Below the pieces are notes generated by a model that did not search any database, was not told the DNA's origin, and saw only the letters and a program-made list of their open reading frames with translations. A program made the position numbers and the translations under genes. 64,000 nt of DNA from Paraburkholderia sp. BCC1885 (lineage in GTDB: Bacteria; Pseudomonadota; Gammaproteobacteria; Burkholderiales; Burkholderiaceae). The stretch is from the NCBI RefSeq assembly GCF_900996235.1, contig NZ_CAAJGM010000011.1, positions 161,569 to 225,568 on the forward strand, given 5' to 3'. The stretch's first letter is position 1. Each line of letters begins with the position of its first letter. Of this stretch, positions 62,835 to 64,000 are shown one piece after another.

Positions 62835-62954
62835 TCATTCGTTGTTGCACTTCACGACCACGTCCAGACTACAACCGTCGTTATAAAGGAACTCGTCCGC
62901 CTCTTCAAGCGGTACACGCCAATGCCCAGCGGATGCACAGAACGCGCAATTCAT
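62835..62954 (-). CDS. Possible small protein upstream of HU
   Basis: A 39-codon frame (start MNCAFCASAGHWRVPLEEAD, end SLDVVVKCNNE) stops only a few bases before the HU ribosome site and starts 40 bp after the 62995 gene. It has a CxxC motif. The start lacks a strong ribosome site, so it could be a leader or chance frame. Confidence 0.4.
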   Translation of the reverse strand: MNCAFCASAGHWRVPLEEADEFLYNDGCSLDVVVKCNNE

Positions 62955-62994
62955 CCGATGCCGCATAGGCCAGGAACATCGACCGGGGACCGCG

Positions 62995-63480
62995 CTATCC
63001 GATTTCTCCCGATGCAGGCTGACCGGTCGCGGCAGCCTGTATCGGCGATCTCGCGTCGCTCTGCACGAAGCGCTGAAGCCGCTCCCAGGCCGCCTCATAC
63101 ACATATGCCGCCACCGTCCCGAGTTGCTGGTCATGGATCGCAAGGATCGACTCCAGCGCCTTCTGGCCAACATCGGGCAGTGCCCACTCCCTGCCGTTCT
63201 CCGCACAGCTGATGCTCTGCTGTAGCGCTGTTTCGGCTGCACGGAACAGCTCGATCTCGCCGCCCTGTGATCCCCTACCACGGAGAAAATATGCGAGATA
63301 CACCACCTTCAACAGGCAGAGCATCTGCTGGGCACCGCCGTGGCCACTACGCAGGGTAGCCAGGGCGAGATGATTCTCAAGCGCCATTGCCCGGACCCTG
63401 GCCACCGGCAGGGGTAACAGCATGTCCTTTGTGAGCGGCTTTCTGCGTGCTTTTGTGGCGAGGCGGTGCGTACGAACCAT
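62995..63480 (-). CDS. Small hypothetical protein, paralogue of the 54240-54704 product
   Basis: From ATG 63480 (MVRTHRLATKARRKPLTKDMLLPLPVARV) 161 residues; the open frame extends upstream without support. A basic N-terminus is followed by the helical domain shared with the 54240 product (MLLPL, NHLALATLRSGHGG, LKVVYLAYFLRGRG, AIHDQQLG, RFVQSD). I cannot name the family. It precedes the small frame and HU on the same strand and may be co-transcribed. Confidence 0.75.
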   Translation of the reverse strand: MVRTHRLATKARRKPLTKDMLLPLPVARVRAMALENHLALATLRSGHGGAQQMLCLLKVVYLAYFLRGRGSQGGEIELFRAAETALQQSISCAENGREWALPDVGQKALESILAIHDQQLGTVAAYVYEAAWERLQRFVQSDARSPIQAAATGQPASGEIG

Positions 63481-63882
63481 GAATTCAGGGCAGCAAGAAC
63501 TGGGCGGTATTCCCGCGGCAGGAGCCGGCCGAACAGACATGTCGGCTGGCCCGTCACGGTCACACCGTGGCTGGCCGTTCGGGCCGGCAAGCCGACACGC
63601 GCCAGAAATCGGTACTGTAGCAACAAATGATCGCCGACAGAACCTCACCGAGCCTCGCTTCACATCCGTCGGCTATTCGTCCCGAGTCCCCGTCCCGATA
63701 CCGCAAGGGCTGCTTGTGAACTCATTGGCTGACGTTCGCACCGAACCCAACCGACATTCTGACGATCCATGATCAGGCTGCAAGTTCGGCATCCGGGTAA
63801 CGGCAAACGCCCGCCTGCGCACGACTCCCGGTTCAGAACTATCATATCGTCAGACATATGCGGCAGCCGTGGAAAGCCGGAC
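63481..63882. other. Intergenic region
   Basis: A 402-bp gap between divergent genes. I see no convincing gene, RNA or repeat in it; presumably it holds both promoters. Confidence 0.4.
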
Positions 63883-64000
63883 ATGGACAAACCGATCGAG
63901 ATCACCCACTACACGTCCTTTGCGATTGATGACCTGCTGTTCCTCGGGAAACAGTGGAAAGCAGCGCGGCCGCAAAGCGCCCGGCAGATCGAGAGCCTTG
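63883..64000 (+). CDS. Hypothetical protein, partial
   Basis: ATG 63883 opens a frame that reaches the window edge: MDKPIEITHYTSFAIDDLLF then GKQWKAARPQSARQIESL. I do not recognise it. It is the next gene of the integrated element. Confidence 0.4.
   Translation, partial: MDKPIEITHYTSFAIDDLLFLGKQWKAARPQSARQIESL

Overview
The window is high-GC, densely packed DNA typical of a Burkholderiaceae genome, most likely Paraburkholderia. The signs are many LysR and FCD-type GntR regulators, catabolic operons with ABC and MFS carriers, DUF2092 and FUSC proteins, and Ralstonia-type hrpII/PIP promoter elements. The genus is inferred from gene families, not from a marker gene. I saw no rRNA, tRNA or CRISPR array.

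Region 1 (1-19139) is a large catabolic supercluster, mostly on the minus strand. It holds a leuC-leuD-leuB set with a divergent LysR gene, an MFS carrier, a taurine/nitrate-type ABC importer with an SDR, an SMP-30 lactonase, and a second operon (MFS, MBL lactonase, SDR, MmgE/PrpD, two beta-hydroxyacid dehydrogenases, a NIPSNAP protein). Two FCD regulators and another MBL hydrolase follow. Together these look like uptake and breakdown of an unidentified branched di- or tricarboxylic acid.

Region 2 (19179-27698) is a plus-strand operon: alpha/beta hydrolase, SDR, a complete ribose-type ABC importer, a 2-pyrone-4,6-dicarboxylate-hydrolase-like amidohydrolase and a YghU-type GST. Region 3 (27711-40981) is mixed: a GNAT gene overlapping a broken SnoaL-like gene, a large Ser/Thr-rich protein behind a sigma28-like promoter, a D-tartrate module (tarD-dctA plus LysR), a DnaJ-like protein, a quinone reductase, a FUSC protein, and LysR/SDR genes.

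Region 4 (41086-48519) is the most interesting part: a small type III secretion locus. It encodes an SctD ring protein, a small co-chaperone-like protein, a 55-residue needle/pilin candidate, a CesT-type chaperone, a 179-residue protein whose C-terminus resembles that needle candidate, a GNAT acetyltransferase, and a 1045-residue winged-helix/ATPase regulator. Three exact TTCGC-N15-TTCGC boxes, each with a YANNNT -10 element exactly 31 nt downstream, precede sctD, the 179-residue gene and the acetyltransferase gene. This marks a HrpB/HrpX-type regulon and makes the acetyltransferase a candidate effector. No export apparatus or ATPase gene is present here.

Region 5 (48491-59000) holds envelope proteins (a cytoplasmic domain joined to an outer-membrane barrel, a Gly/His-rich secreted protein, a DUF2092 protein), AT-rich gaps, a candidate minus-strand sRNA, an FMN reductase, an amidase and a CDP-diacylglycerol diphosphatase. 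Region 6 (59034-64000) is the left end of an integrated element: a fatty acid desaturase whose 3' end runs into a P4-type integrase gene, then integrase, LysR and DUF2971 fragments, an HU gene and small unknown genes.
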